A stretch of DNA of 64,000 nucleotides from Areca catechu (Eukaryota > Streptophyta > Magnoliopsida > Arecales > Arecaceae): assembly GCA_021397845.1 (NCBI GenBank), contig CM038043.1, forward strand, positions 131,034,013-131,098,012, written 5' to 3'. This document shows positions 21,074 to 33,717 of the stretch, one piece after another. Made by a program: the position numbers and the translations under genes. The notes under the pieces are model-generated. The model was not told the origin of the DNA. It searched no databases and worked only from the letters and a program-made list of their open reading frames with translations. How positions within the stretch are numbered: position 1 is the first letter of the stretch; each line of letters starts with the position of its first letter.

Positions 21074-22656
21074 TAGTGGGGATACCAGGATCAGACACAG
21101 ATTACTAGGCCCTATTTGGTTTCCTTAATCATGTGTCAAAGTTTTGAAAGTTTTGCAATTAATTAAGATTGAGTCTTGTTATAAGTTGAGGTTAGTTGAT
21201 TTGTCTCAACCCTCAATCCTAGTCAGTATATTGAGTCATGTACTTCAGTTGTGAGTCCAGTATGAGTTCAAGAGAAGAAGATACCCTACTATGGAGTTCC
21301 ACCAGGCCTCATCCAAGAGCCAGAAGACCCCACTTCAGTCAATTGGACTTTGTATGCCAACCCAGGGTCCAAGATTCCTGCATGATGCCCAGAAGCCCTC
21401 TAGATATTTTTTGGATGCCCAGATTCCCTTTAGATGCCTGGGAATATTTCCAGAACAAGACCTCACTTGATTCCAGAGATTCATCTACGCCCCATCTTAA
21501 AGAAGATTCAAGGCCCAGGCCCATAGAAATCAAGATGCCATTTTATTCCAGGAATATTCCATCCAAGGCACCCTAGCTTCCAGGAGGCCCAAGCCCATGC
21601 ACCCTTCACCCTTTGGCTGGCCCATTGCTACTCCTGGAAGCCCAACACGCCACCCTAGGCATCCTTGGAGTTGGCCAGTCAAAGCATGAAGAAAAAAGGA
21701 AAAGACTAGTCAAAGTTCTTAACCTAGTTGGGTTTTATTTTCCTAAGTGTTCTAAGACTTGTAATTCTAACTTAGCTAGGAGGACTTGTAATCTAACTAG
21801 GAGAAGACTTGTAATACTTTAAGGAGAGGTTATTCTTAACCTAAGTGTAACCCTAGTTAGAAGAGGACTTAGGAAACATCTATAAATATCCCACCCCTTC
21901 CCCTCTTGTAAGCAACTTTTATTCATGATATTAAACTTTGCTGAAATTTTGGTTTAGAAGCTTGTGTGCTTGTGTTGGTGTTGGAGTTTTTGTGTTTCTT
22001 TGGTTACTATTGCGCTTGGCTGAATCCTTTGATGCCCTAGCATCCTTCCATGCCCTAGATTTCTGCCATCCAAGTCTTCACATGCCCTAGAAGGAGTGCC
22101 CTAGCTGCCATCCAAGCCAAAGAGCATCATCCTACTTTTAACCGCCAGCTTCAAGCTTCTACCCTGATTTCAACCAAACCCTAGTTTTTTTAGTTTTATT
22201 TTTTTGCTATTTTGATTGACCTCTAACACTTGCAGGATCCCCGAGGTGTTTTATCTCCCCTGAGGAGGCTTTCCTTACCTCCAAGACTATCCAAATCAGT
22301 CATCAAATTCAAGGGAACCAAGCTTCATCATCCAGGCTCCAATCAAAGTGTTGTGTGATCTCTTCATCGGGAGTTCTTCAAATCACTGATTGGTAACATC
22401 CTTTCCTTCTCTTGATATCTGATTTGCTGAAGATAAGCTATCCTAAACTGGAAGTTTCTCAATTCCCAGGTCCTGACTTTCATTATCTTGCATGAGTTAT
22501 TTTGCGATCATGGTGATTCTTTGCATTGCTACTTTATCTGCTAGTTCTTGGCTTTACTTTGGAATTTAGCCTACAAACCTAAATTATAAAAATCACAAAA
22601 AAGTTAGTTTATTATTTTTTCTCCATGTTTAGCAATCTTAGAGTCATCCCACATCA
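21074..22656 (+). repeat. LTR of the chromovirus remnant (single, about 1.58 kb)
   Basis: The polypurine-like AAGAGAATT before 21074 and the start (AGTGGGGATACCAG) align with the polypurine/LTR boundary of the intact chromovirus. The likely end, CATCCCACATCA at 22656, is an imperfect inverted repeat of the start. TATAAATA near 21878, followed by TATTCATGATATTAAAC, looks like promoter and transcript-start DNA. Tat integrase sequence resumes at once after 22656, so the right end of this insertion looks clean. Confidence 0.65.
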
Positions 22657-23860
22657 ACTAATGGTACCCTGCTCAAGAACCATGTGGAGGTCGGCCTCCT
22701 CAAGAAAAAGGCTACGTGCTTCGTGCTGATGGACGGGTAGTTCTACCAGAGGTCCCACTCCTATCCACTTTTTAAATATTTGAGACCTTCAGAGGTGGCC
22801 TACGTGCTCCAAGAGATACATGAAGGCCTCTGCTGGAACCATGTGGGGGGTAGAATGGTAGCGTACAAGACCCTCCAACAAGGATATTATTAGGAGACTA
22901 TGAGAGAAGACATGGCTTACTTTGTAAAGAAGTGAGATCGTTGCCAACGATATGCTTATATATAGTGTCGGCCAGCCATGCCACTCTCCCAACTCTCTAC
23001 TCCTTGGCTGTTCGTCCAGTGGAGAATGGACATTTTGGATCCCTTTTTCCCCACATCCGAATAACAAAGATACGTGATTGTGGCCATCGCTACTTTACAA
23101 AGTGGGTCGAGGCAGAGCCATTGGCATGGATCACTGAAGCCAAGGCTAGATCTTTTCTCTGAAAGTTAATTATTTACCATTTCAGCCTTTTCCACTCAAT
23201 CATCATCGATAATGGATGATAATTCAAGAACCAAGCATTCGAGGAGTTCTGTGCTGATCTCAACATCCGCCACCACTTCACCTTTGTGGCTCACCCTCAG
23301 ACCAACGAGGAGGTAGAGGTGACCAATCGAACCATCCTCCAAGGGCTCTGTACCAGGCTAGATAAGGCCAAGGGCCGGTGGGTCGAGGAAATCCCTAGTG
23401 TTCTTTAGGCCTACCACACCATTCTCAAGATGGTAATAGGAGAGACACCCTTTAGCTTTGTCTTCGGCACTGAAGCCATGACCCCAGTGGAGATTGGTCT
23501 GCCCACACTGTGAGTAAAGCAATATGATGAAGCTGAAATCTGGCCTACCTTCTACTCAACCTGGATATATTGGAAGAGACAAGGGACAAAGACCGAGTCT
23601 GTATGGTGGCTTACAGGCAATGGGTGGCCAGGTATTACAACTCCCGCATGAAGCCGAAAGCCTTTTGCCCGGGTGATTTGGTCCTGCAGCGAGTTAAAGT
23701 CTCACAGCCTAGAGAATATGGCAAGCTCTCCCCTAACTAGGAAGGTCCTTACAAGATAGTCGAGGCCCTCCCTCATGGAGCTTACTACCTCACTGGACTC
23801 AATGGCATCCAATTTTTCCAAACTTAGAATGACAATAATCTGAGGATGTATTACCAATGA
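22657..23860 (+). pseudogene. Tat-lineage integrase remnant
   Basis: Visible in broken frames: the HHCC finger (HEGLCWNHVGGRM, then QGYY), TKWVEAEP after the first catalytic region, IIIDNG for the second Asp, HPQTNEEVEVTNRTILQGL for the Glu region, and GETPFSFVFGTEA. The Tat-style end GAYYLTGLNGIQ, then LRMYYQ, is near 23860. At least four in-frame stops occur; one removes the first Cys of the zinc finger (AAGTGAGAT near 22931). A shift near 23080 destroys the first catalytic Asp. Integrase inserts retroelement DNA; this copy cannot. Confidence 0.85.
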
Positions 23861-23924
23861 TGCAAGACGTTCTATCATCAATAAAAGTTTCTTTTTGGTG
23901 CAACACTACTTTTTACCTATGCAA

Positions 23925-24967
23925 GAACTCTATCCATCGGACTCCAAGTTTGGCGATGGTAAGCCGGGAAACTCTAGAAGTCCTATACTCTATCTATCGG
24001 ACTCCAAGTTCTGTGACAGCAAGCTAGGAGACTCTAAAAGCCCTGTACTCTATCTATCAAATTCTAAGATCGACGACGGTAAGCCAGAAAACTCCAGAAG
24101 CCCCACACTCCATCCATCAGACTCCCAATTCAGCGACAGCAAGTCGAAAAACCCTAGAAGCCCTGCACTCCATCCATTAGACTCCTAGTTCGGTGACGGT
24201 AAGCTAGAAAACTCTAGAAGCCCCGTACTCTATCTGTCGGACTTTCAGTTCGATGATGGCAAGCTGGGAAACTTTAGAAGCCCTGCACTCTATCCATCGA
24301 ACTTTAAGTTTGGCGATGGCAAGCCAGGAAACTCTAGAAGCCCTTTACTCTATCCATTGAACTCCAAGTTTAACGATGGCAAGCCAGAAAATTCTAGAAG
24401 CCTCGCACTCTATCCATCAAATTCCTAATTCAACGATGACAAGCTAGGAAACTCCAAAAGCCTCATACTCTATCCATCGGACTCCAAGTTTGGCAATGAC
24501 AAGCTAGGAAACTCTAAAAGTCCTGCACTCTATCTATCAGACTCTAAGTTCGACGATGACAAACCAAGAAACTTCAAAAGCCCCATACTTTATCTGTTAG
24601 ACTCCAAGTTTGGCGATGGTAAGCCAGAAAATTCCAAAAAACCTGCACTCTATCTATCGGATTCTCAGTTCAATGATGGCAAGCCGAGAAACTCTAGAAG
24701 CCCCGTACTCTATCTATTAGATTCTCAGTTTGGCAATGGCATACTGAGAAACTCCAGAAGCCCCACAATCTATACATCGGACTACAAGTTTGGTGACGAC
24801 AAGTCGGGAAACTCCAGAAGCCTTGCACTTATCTGTCGAACTCCAAATTCGGTGATGGCAAGCCAGGAAACTCCTGAAGCCCCACACTCTATCTGTCAAA
24901 CTTTGAGTCAGGTGAAAGCAAGCTGGGAAACTCTAGAAGCCCCGTACTCCAACCTGCAAACTTTTAG
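23925..24967. repeat. 60-bp tandem array, about 17 copies, after Tat pol
   Basis: Units like CTATCCATCGGACTCCAAGT followed by TGGCGATGGTAAGCC and CTCTAGAAGCCC repeat with a steady 60-base period and scattered substitutions from about 23925 to 24967. Tat elements are known for such hypervariable tandem repeats between pol and the 3' LTR, which can seed satellite DNA. The array is contiguous, with no spacers. Confidence 0.92.
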
Positions 24968-25211
24968 TCTGGTAGAGATGGTTTACAAAATCTCTAAGGT
25001 TCCTTCGGCCACCTGCCAACTCTTGAATTAGGTAAGAAGAGCCGGAACTTTGGAGACCTTAAGATTGGCAACCATAGTAAAACTCTCGGTCTAGTAGAGA
25101 TGGTTTACAAAATCTCCAAGGTTCCTTCAGCCACCTGCCAGCTCTTGAATTAGGCAGGAAGACCCGAAACTTTGGAGGCCTTAAGGCTGGCAACCACAAT
25201 AAGGATCCATT
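24968..25211. repeat. 122-bp direct repeat, two copies
   Basis: Copies start at 24968 and 25090 (TCTGGTAGAGATGGTTTACA and TCTAGTAGAGATGGTTTACA). They differ by several substitutions and directly follow the 60-bp array. Confidence 0.85.
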
Positions 25212-25386
25212 TATGTGTTAAGTAAAAAAAGAAGAGAGAAAGGAGAAAAGAGAGAAGAAGACAATGGAGAACTCACTTAACGAAAAGAAGTTTCATTAAT
25301 ATGAAAAGAGTTTACAAGAAAAAGAACCCCCCGACAGGCCAGGAGGTTCTCCAAAATATCAAAGTACAAAAGTCAGAAAAAAAAGA

Positions 25387-27695
25387 TCACGACAAAGCTA
25401 CGGGAGCTTTACCGGGATGCTGGGGGACCTCATCGACATCTTCTCGGCTCTCTGCTAGTGGGGTGGATGGATCAGCAACAACCTCGCTCGGCACTATATT
25501 GGCCTCTTTCATTAGGGCCTCCTCCTCTGCAACGCTGATGCTTGGAAGATCCAAGACAATGGCCTCCAGGTCTTGGTCAGGATAGGCTTGGGCTATGTTC
25601 ACCTTGCAGTCAGTGAACCCCTTGAGGAAAGAGTCCACCACCACCTCCCGAACCTCTTCGATGAATTTGACCGAGGCTTTGAACCTCGACATGACTTATG
25701 CGGTCTCTTTTTTGGCATCTTCCATTAGTGCAACTACCGCGCTTGCCTTCTCCTCTGTCATTGAAGACTGGGCCAGCACCGCATCCAAATGGGCCTGGAG
25801 GATCCAAGATCGCCCTCCAAACGAGCCACCTCTGCAACGGACTCCTCCGTCTAGTGGGTGGCCTTCTCCTTCTCAGCCACCAATGCTACCTTGAGGTCTT
25901 TGGCATGCCTCTCCACCTTGGACATCGATGCTTTGGAGTCAACCACCTCAGTCCAGAGGCTCTTGGTCCTCTCCTCCAAGACTTGGACCCTCTCGGTCTG
26001 TGTCTGGGCCTCCACCTTTAGTGCCTCCTAGTGCTGCTTTTGCTGGGCGTCCCGCTTGGCCCATGATGTGCGGTAGTCTCGGATAAGCATCATGTCGATA
26101 GCTAGCTATAGTGATGAAAGTGTCAGTAAAACAAATGTAAGTAATAATGAGAAGAAGTGAAAGAGGAGAAAACTTACCGTGAATAGTTGGGTGAAGGCGC
26201 TCATGATGGTAGTCAAAGCTGCTTGCCACTACTCTCACAATGGTCGCGTGGCTGAATGGTGAATTCCATCTTCGCTCAGCTAGCACGGTGTCCTGGGTGA
26301 CTGTCGCATTTGGCAGTACCATAATGGATACCCTATTCACCCAGGGAGTTGTCACAGACGGTGCCATCACCAGTTCCAAGGTGGGTGACGACGAAGACAC
26401 CTCAGCTGCTGAGGGCATGGTCATTACTCCTGCTATCATCGATGGTGCCAGTCTTCCTCTCGTCATCGCCTCGGCCTTGACTTTGACCACCTCTAGGACT
26501 TTGATAGAGGAGGTCGCCGGTATGGCCCATGTAGCTACATCGGGCCCATGAGTCCGGAGCCGAGCCTGCGCTCCAAACGATGTGGGGGTCGGCCCAGCCC
26601 TCCTTTCCTCCTAGCCAGATGACGAACTAGCCCTGGGCCCCCGTCCGAACTCGCTATGGGCCCTCTTTGATGGGTCCTCTCGAGGCCTAGGAGATGCATT
26701 CCTCTTCCGAGATATCTCCCGGATCTGGTCCATTGAGAATTTCATGCCTACAAGAAGAAGGGAATATCAGTTAGATTCAAAGCTAAGAAGGGGTACTACA
26801 GAAAGAAAAGCATGGTTAATGGGCCTTACCCAAAGCTCGGATCAGACTGACCCCGGTCTCAAACAAATTGTGTTCAGCTAGCAGGTCCTGGAGAGGAGGG
26901 ATGACGGAGGTAACGAGCTGGTTGTACACCTCCCAGTCTGCAGCCTCCACTTGGCATTTTGATTTAAGGAGCAATCTGGGTCACTCTAGATCTAGTTGAC
27001 CTCCTCGATCGAGGCAAAGAAAAACCTATTCTTCCATCCCTTGATGGAAAAATGAAGGTCAAACTTAATTACCCACGGGTGGGGGGCCACGAACCACCAC
27101 CCAACATTGAAGGGATGGTGCTTCAGGGTGAAGTAGGCCTTGAATAGAGAAAAACAGGCAACAATCCTATGAAAATGATAGAGAATGAAGAAGCAGGAAA
27201 TGACCCTAATGGCGTTCGGGGTAAGCTGGGCTAGAACTAAGCAGAAGTTGCTAAGGAAAGGAAGAAGGGGTGCAAAGCTAAACGAAGACCCTCGAGGAAG
27301 AAGTTCTTGTACAGAATGATCCGATCTAGGCCACCGGAGGTGACCCGCTCTCTCGATCCCGAGATTGAGAGCTGAATGGAGTCCAGAATCTCATAGGTAT
27401 CCTGGAGTCGAAGGAGATCCTCCTCCTAGGTCATCACTAAAGAGATGCCAGAAGGACCAGCCGAATCATGGCCGATCGGAGGAACAGGAAGAGCAGGAGG
27501 AACAGGAAGAGCAGGACGAACAGGGGGAGAAGGGGGCGCCCTAGGTTGACCTATGACTATTCCCATCAGCCGGGGACCCCTACGAATGTTAAGAGGGACC
27601 TCATCCTCCTCATCGAAGGAGGGGGTCCTCAGTCGGGAAGGCCCTACTTCACTAGAATTCCTTGAGTAGGGGTATCTCCAACCAAAAGGATTCAT
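25387..27695 (-). pseudogene. Antisense, intron-containing gene of the Tat element (putative gypsy-type transposon domain)
   Basis: It is read opposite to pol. A start near 27695 opens MNPFGWRYPYSRN. The next recognisable part, with QLTPNAIRVISCFFILYHF, GWWFVAPHPW and KGWKNRFFF, matches the plant 'putative gypsy type transposon' domain (Pfam PF04195, from memory). Then PPLQDLLAEHNLFETG reaches a donor at 26829/26828. Intron 26748-26829 ends TTGTAG; the next exon starts with KFSMDQIREI. A second intron (26106-26177, donor GTAAG, acceptor CTATAG) precedes a coiled-coil region to 25387. Tat elements are known to carry an antisense extra ORF here; its function is not established. Stops (for example after SLVMT near 27426) and a frameshift near 27250 show decay. 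Introns are predicted, not proven. Confidence 0.7.
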
Positions 27696-27844
27696 CCTAA
27701 AGAGGAGAGGAGAAAGGGACCAAAGAAGGAAAACCTAAAGACTCTAACTGAGGGCTCCTTTAGCATAAGCCGAAGGAGGAGAAGAGAAAAAGGGGGGAAG
27801 ACTGACCTGGAGCCTCGAAAAGAAGGTCGGAATTAGGTAGAAAG

Positions 27845-28647
27845 AGCTATGGTTATCCTTGCAATCTTAAAGGCTCGAAAGAGATGGTTAAGGAAAAAGT
27901 TTCCTCCTATTTAAATGGCCTGACACCGCATCGTGCTGATCGAAACATGCATCCTTTCGGCCCTCTGACCATCGGATGCATGCCACATGTCGAGATCTAT
28001 CGAGAATGGTGCTTCGACATGTCGGAGATCACTTCGGGCCTGGTGCCAATCATCATACTCCCCCTGAGCCCATTGATGTGGCATCTCCTCGTTGGCATTG
28101 GGGCATGATCTGTGAATCATCGAGGCATTTAATGGTGCCAGATAAATGTCCTTCCATGTTGTCATCAAATTAACTCCCTTCGCCCCGAGCACTGCATCTT
28201 GCTCGAGACTCGAGAGTGGGGGATAACTGATGAGGTCAGCTCCCCCGAGGTCGAGCCCTCGGCCAGCTATGGTTATCCCTGCAATCTTAAAGGCTCGAAA
28301 GAGATGGTTAAGGAAAAAGTTTCCTCCTATTTAAATGGCCTGACACCGCATCGTGCTGATCGAAACATGCATCCTTTCGGCCCTCTGACCATCGGATGCA
28401 TGCCACATGTCGAGATCTATCGAGAATGGTGCTTCGACATGTCGGAGATCACTTCGGGCCTGGTGCCAATCATCATACTCCCCCTGAGCCCATTGATGTG
28501 GCATCTCCTCGTTGGCATTGGGGCATGATCTGTGAATCATCGAGGCATTTAATGGTGCCAGATAAATGTCCTTCCATGTTGTCATCAAATTAACTCCCTT
28601 CGCCCCGAGCACTGCATCTTGCTCGAGACTCGAGAGTGGGGGATAAC
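27845..28647 (+). repeat. 420-bp tandem duplication of the polypurine-tract/LTR junction region
   Basis: 27845-28264 and 28265 onward share the same sequence at a 420-base period; I see one substitution (27858 vs 28278). The first unit includes the polypurine tract GAGAGTGGGGGATAAC, the first bases of the LTR (TGAT) and then jumps to an LTR-internal 66-bp repeat segment before the second unit begins. Only the second junction continues into a full LTR at 28648. Paired frames of 93-125 codons here are copies of each other, not genes. Confidence 0.88.
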
Positions 28648-30261
28648 TGATATGGCATGATCGCTGATGTGAAACCCTATCGGATCCAACTGACTGCCAT
28701 GATGGCAAAACATGCTACCTGGATGCAGTAACCAGACGAAGCTCCAAGTCTAAGTCCCTGATCGAGGTCAACTCCCCCGAGGTCGAGCCCTCGATCGAGG
28801 TCGTGCTCTCACCTTCTGAGCCCATGGTCGAGGTCAGCTCACCCAAGGTCGATCCCTCAGTCGAGGTTGTGCTCCCGCCTTCTAAGCCCCCGACCAAGGT
28901 CAACTCCCCCAAGGTCGAGCCCTCGGTCGAGGTCATGCTCCTGCCTTTTGAGCCCCTGGCCGAGGTCAGCTCCCCCGAGGTCGAGCCCTCGGCCAGGTTT
29001 GTGCTCCTGCTTTCTGAGTCCCTGATCGTGGTCGAGCCCTCGGTCAAGGTCGTGCTCCCGCCTTCTAAGCCCTTGGCCGAGGTTAGCTTCCCCGAGGTCG
29101 AGCCCTCGACTGGGGTCGCATTCTCCCTGTCCGAGGTTGAGCCCTCAGTCAAGGTCAACTCCTTCCCCCGAAGTCAGGCATAGATTTTTACAGATGGACG
29201 CGGCCTCTTCCACGAGCACCTCTGGAGTGGCCAGGATAGCGACGTCGATAGGTGATGTTATTGCCTCCGTCAGGACCCCTGTGCTGTCCGGGAAGACTGG
29301 CACCCTTGTGGGTGGTGCTCCACCAGAGCATGCCGTCTGCATTCCCTGAGGAATGGCATCCCACCATCGCACACTGTCTACCACCTCTATGGGCAAGCAT
29401 TTCGCTAGAGCACACTACCTGCGGAGGAGCATCCTGCCAGGGCGTCAGGCCCCTCAGCCTACTGTCAGCACCTCCTAGGGAATGGCACTTCGCTCGAGGT
29501 GTCGCACCCCTTGGCCTATCACTTGCACTACCCCAAAGAGAAAGGTTTTACCAGAGGTTTCAGACCCTGTAATATCTCCCTCCAAACTGGTGCTCTACCA
29601 GGTCTCCCCAAACATGGCAGGATGATGCCAAAAAGGAGTAGTGTTCTATCGGATTGTCAGTCCCTGCAGCATGCCACGCACGCTCGCCATGAAAGAGACG
29701 CACACTCTTCAGTACCCCACCTGCATCCGTGGCAGAATTTTCATATGGAGGCTACAGATCTTGTCCCCTCACCCCTGAGAGGAGGGGGAGGAACATGCCT
29801 ACATTTGGCTTGCATGGAGCGCTCCCAGGGAGCGCCAGGTGAGGGCTCTGTGCCCCACTGGAGGTATGACACTTCCATAAGAAACTCAAAGGGGCCTCCA
29901 GCAAAGGTAAGCGAGAAGGGGCAAGCAATCAACAAGGCTCCAAGGATAAGAAGAATACAAGGACTCACCAGGAGAGTCCTGGTTGCAGCGACCATCACCA
30001 CCCAAGCTCTCCTTCCCTATCCCAACTCTCATTTCATCATTTCTTAAATCTTTTAAGAGTGGAGACCACTTCAGGATCCATCGAGGAGGATCTATTTTTC
30101 TTGATCGTCCACTGACTTGATTGTCGAAGTGCCCCCACCGGGATCCCGGCCCAGGTCTCCCTTCTTTTGAAGGATTGAGCGCTTGCAGAGGATCCCAGGC
30201 AGGAAGACCACCAACTGATGCCACATAGGAGCTGCGGGCCATGACGATCTAGGTGGCTACA
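28648..30261 (+). repeat. 3' LTR of the Tat element (1614 bp)
   Basis: It is preceded by the polypurine tract and followed by target copy AAAAT (30262-30266). It begins TGATATGGCATG and ends GGCTACA. The 66-bp repeats lie at about 28740-29170. The last part (30060-30261) resembles the 3' part of the other Tat LTR near 48720-48927, so the two elements are related. Confidence 0.9.
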
Positions 30262-32064
30262 AAAATCATGATACAATAGTCAATAGCTACATAGCTTGAA
30301 TTACTTCACATTTAGAGATGTTAAAATCCTTTGTTATAAAACTATTTAGGACCCATTCACTAAAATTCTGTTTGCTTATAATTATTATATATATGAATAT
30401 ATTACATATAACTTGAGTAAATTCAATAATATTGTAATTTTAAATAAATAAGAGATAAAACTCCATCACAACTATAATTTTTAAATTGATTATTTTTTCC
30501 TTAAAATCTTAATTATATATTTTAAATCTTCATTGTAGAATGTAGTGGACATGAATTCTCAAAATGTCTTAATAATCCATCAATAACAAGATTTTGTCTA
30601 TGAAAATAAAAAAAATGACAAGGTTTGTTATTATCTTCTAGGCAATGCATGGTATAAGACCAACAAAAATTGAAAAAAGAAAGAAATTTTTATTTTTATT
30701 GAATGAAATATCATTACCAACCTCAAACATTTATGATGAGTATTCTTAAAATTTAAAAAAAAATATATGTGATAAGATTTTGCAAGGTTCATAAAATTAA
30801 GTCAAAACTGGACATACTTAAAAAAATGAAGAATACTAGTTTCCATAAATTGTACACAAGAACTACATACCTTCATCTTCCCTTCCTATTATTCCTTAAG
30901 CCTTGTTTAACATCACTTATTTTTATTTTCTTTTAAAAAAAGCATAAACACAAAATCCATTTATTTATTTTTTATTTTGAAAAATGACTTCCTCGATTTA
31001 TGAAAAAAGTGAAAATGAAGATTTTTCATTAATTTTCAAAATTTGAGTGATGAATAATAACTCCTTATATTGCACTCCCAACTTTTTTATTTATTTCTAT
31101 CTTCTCTTCTTCCGTACTTTTTTTAAAATCCTATTCGAAACCACAGCCCTTCCCATTGGTGAGATCTTGCACACTGATAAAGAAGCATCTCCCATAAGTA
31201 TTTTCTACATTCCACACATTGTTTCCATCTCCTTCCTCTCTAATGATCCTTCTCTTTTTTTTGCATTGTTTGAGCAATTGGATTAGGGAATGGTATCTTA
31301 TTTGAGGAAACATATTATAGATATGAAAGGTCAAAGAGGAGCACAAGCAAAAAATGGTTTAAGAAGGGAAGGACTGAGAGCAAGGAAACCATCTAGGGTA
31401 GAGGAGGAAAAGTAACCATGCATCTAGGGCAGATAAGCAAGGAACAATGTACGGAGGTCATAAAACAATCTAGTAGGTAGGAAAGAGGAATGATCTAGTA
31501 GGTAGCGGAGAAGAGGAGAAACAAGATCTAGCCACCAATCTTCTTGGAGGAGGCCATGCTGAAGATGAAACGAAGGGATGAGATTCACCCCTTCCTTGCC
31601 ATGGTGGAAGGGATCTATGAGGTCGGAATAATTTAGGATTAAATGCGATGAGATTCTCCTCTTTCCCACCATGGCAGGAAAGAAGAATGGTTTGGTCACC
31701 ATAAACAGGAAGAGGCTATGCTCGCATCTAGATCACACTTTAATGAACACTTTAGTGAATATGAAAAAATAAGAAACATGATGATGGAGAAAAAGATGTC
31801 AAGCTCATTTAACTATAGTTGCTTCTTCGACCATATCTGGATTATTGTCATAAGAACTTGTAAAAGAAAGCATTGAATGCTCTCTCACATGTAGATGGAT
31901 CGAGTTATGCAAAGGCCATGGAGAAGTTTCATGATTGTTTAAGGAGATAGAATGAGAGATGGATTGGCCAAACTATCTTTAGTCAAGATACTTGATTAAT
32001 TTTTGCTTTGGTATGCTTAAATTTGGGTTGAAGTTTGTGTGGACCTATTTTGACTATGTATTTA

Positions 32065-32925
32065 TTGATGTTACTTGTTTGTAGGAATGGTACAAGTGAT
32101 CCTTAAACCAGAAATCATAATTGTACCTTGCATATATGAATCTATGTTTTGGTTCATATTCTAGTATAACTTTTTCAGACATGCATGGGATGCTCTGAAC
32201 ATGATGAAGTATATTTGAAGATTATGAGTGGTTAACAAGGAATCGATCACTCTTTGTAAGAGAGAACATTCTATATAATCTCATAGGATGATGATTCGGG
32301 AATCTTTAGCTAGAGTAGAATAAAAATCAGGAAGAATTTTTCAAAGGATGATATCACTTGTTTGTGGGAATGGTGCAAGTGATCCTTAGATCTAAGATCA
32401 CAATGGTACCTTGCATATATAAATCTAAGCTTTGATTCTTATCCTAGTATGACTCTTTAAACATGTATGGAATATTCTAGGCATGGTGAAGTATTATGTA
32501 GGGAGATTATGAGTGGTTAACAAGGAATTGATCATTCCTTGTAAGAGAGAACATTCTATATGATCTCATAGGATGATGACTCAGGAGTCTTTAACTAGAG
32601 TAGAATAAAAATCGAGAAAAGTTTTTCATAGGATGATGTTACTTGTTTGTGGAAATGGTACAAATGATTCTTAGACTTAAGATCATAATGGTACCTTGCA
32701 TGCATGAATCTATACTTTGGTTTATATTCTAGTAAGACTCTTTAAACATATTTGGGATATTCTGTGCATGGTAAAGTATTTATGGAGATTGTGAGTGGTT
32801 AACAAGGAATTAATCACTCCTTGTAAAATAGAACATTCTGTATAATTTTACAGGATGATGACTCAAGAGTCTCTAGCTAGAGTAAAATGAAAATCAGGAA
32901 GAATTTTTTATGTTTCATTAATTGA
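32065..32925. repeat. 284-bp tandem repeat, three diverged copies
   Basis: Copies begin near 32068, 32351 and 32635 with (T/C)ACTTGTTTGTGGGAATGG-type starts and share 'gagtggttaacaaggaat' and 'catgatcatgatgactcaggagtc'-like parts (periods 283 and 285). They are diverged, so the array is not recent. No coding potential is apparent and the family is not recognised. Confidence 0.8.
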
Positions 32926-33717
32926 GTCATCGTCTTAGATCGAGATATATATATTTAGACATTCGGACTTGATATAATATCATGAGCCTCTTCTATTCGT
33001 GAATGTCATATGGAACATCTATTGTGCAGATTTTATGAATGTTGCATTGAACCTATGATATTTGTTGTTCTTAATATTTTGGTTTGGTTGCTTTTAACTA
33101 CTATTGTCGTTACATATGTTTTGATTAATATTTGATAAATTAGTAAGCACATCTATTATGGTTAAGAAAATATAATGTAATGGAATGGTTATTTTGCAAT
33201 AGGAAGCATTTAGATCATTGTTGTACACTGACAAGATAGAGAGATGGTACCTATTAGCTATGCTTTAGAGTTTAATGCTGATACGAATGATAATTTACTA
33301 AAGATGCCACTTATTATAGCCGTTACAAAGTCTTATGAGAAGTATTTATGGAAGCAATCTTGTAGAATATGTTGCTTGATCGAGCATGAATATATACTTG
33401 AGGTGTTCTAGGTCCTTTCAGATAGATGTTACGATTTCTTCATAATGGTTCCACGTGTTTGTGGATTTTTGCAATTTATTGAATGACAAACATTAACTCT
33501 TGAAAAATTTAAAATTTTATCTATAAAGCATCGTGTTGTAATATTTTGATGATGAAATCTCACGATAAACAAAATTGAGTTATGGCAGAAAGATTTCAAT
33601 ACACGAAAAAATCCATATTTTGAGACTTCATAGGAGTTAACCGTTCTCCCTTCTTTTGATACAACTTCTCTTGAATTCATTTTAATCAACAAGGTCACAA
33701 ATTAATAATATTTTGCA

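Larger units (their letters stand above)
18737..30261 (+). mobile_element. Tat-lineage Ty3/gypsy element, decayed and partly replaced
   Basis: Perfect target duplications AAAAT at 18732-18736 and 30262-30266 bound an element that starts TGAAATGGCATG and ends GGCTACA. Order on the plus strand: partial 5' LTR, foreign chromovirus remnant, Tat-type integrase, 60-bp tandem array, antisense spliced gene, polypurine tract, 3' LTR. The integrase wording, the long variable region after pol and the antisense gene are Tat (Retand/RIRE2-like) traits. Gag, protease, reverse transcriptase and RNase H are absent. The target duplication shows this is one insertion that was remodelled afterwards. Confidence 0.88.

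Noticed and set aside
23925..24967. Regular 60-bp repeats as a CRISPR array
   Set aside because: Units are contiguous and diverged, with no unique spacers, and lie in a plant retrotransposon.
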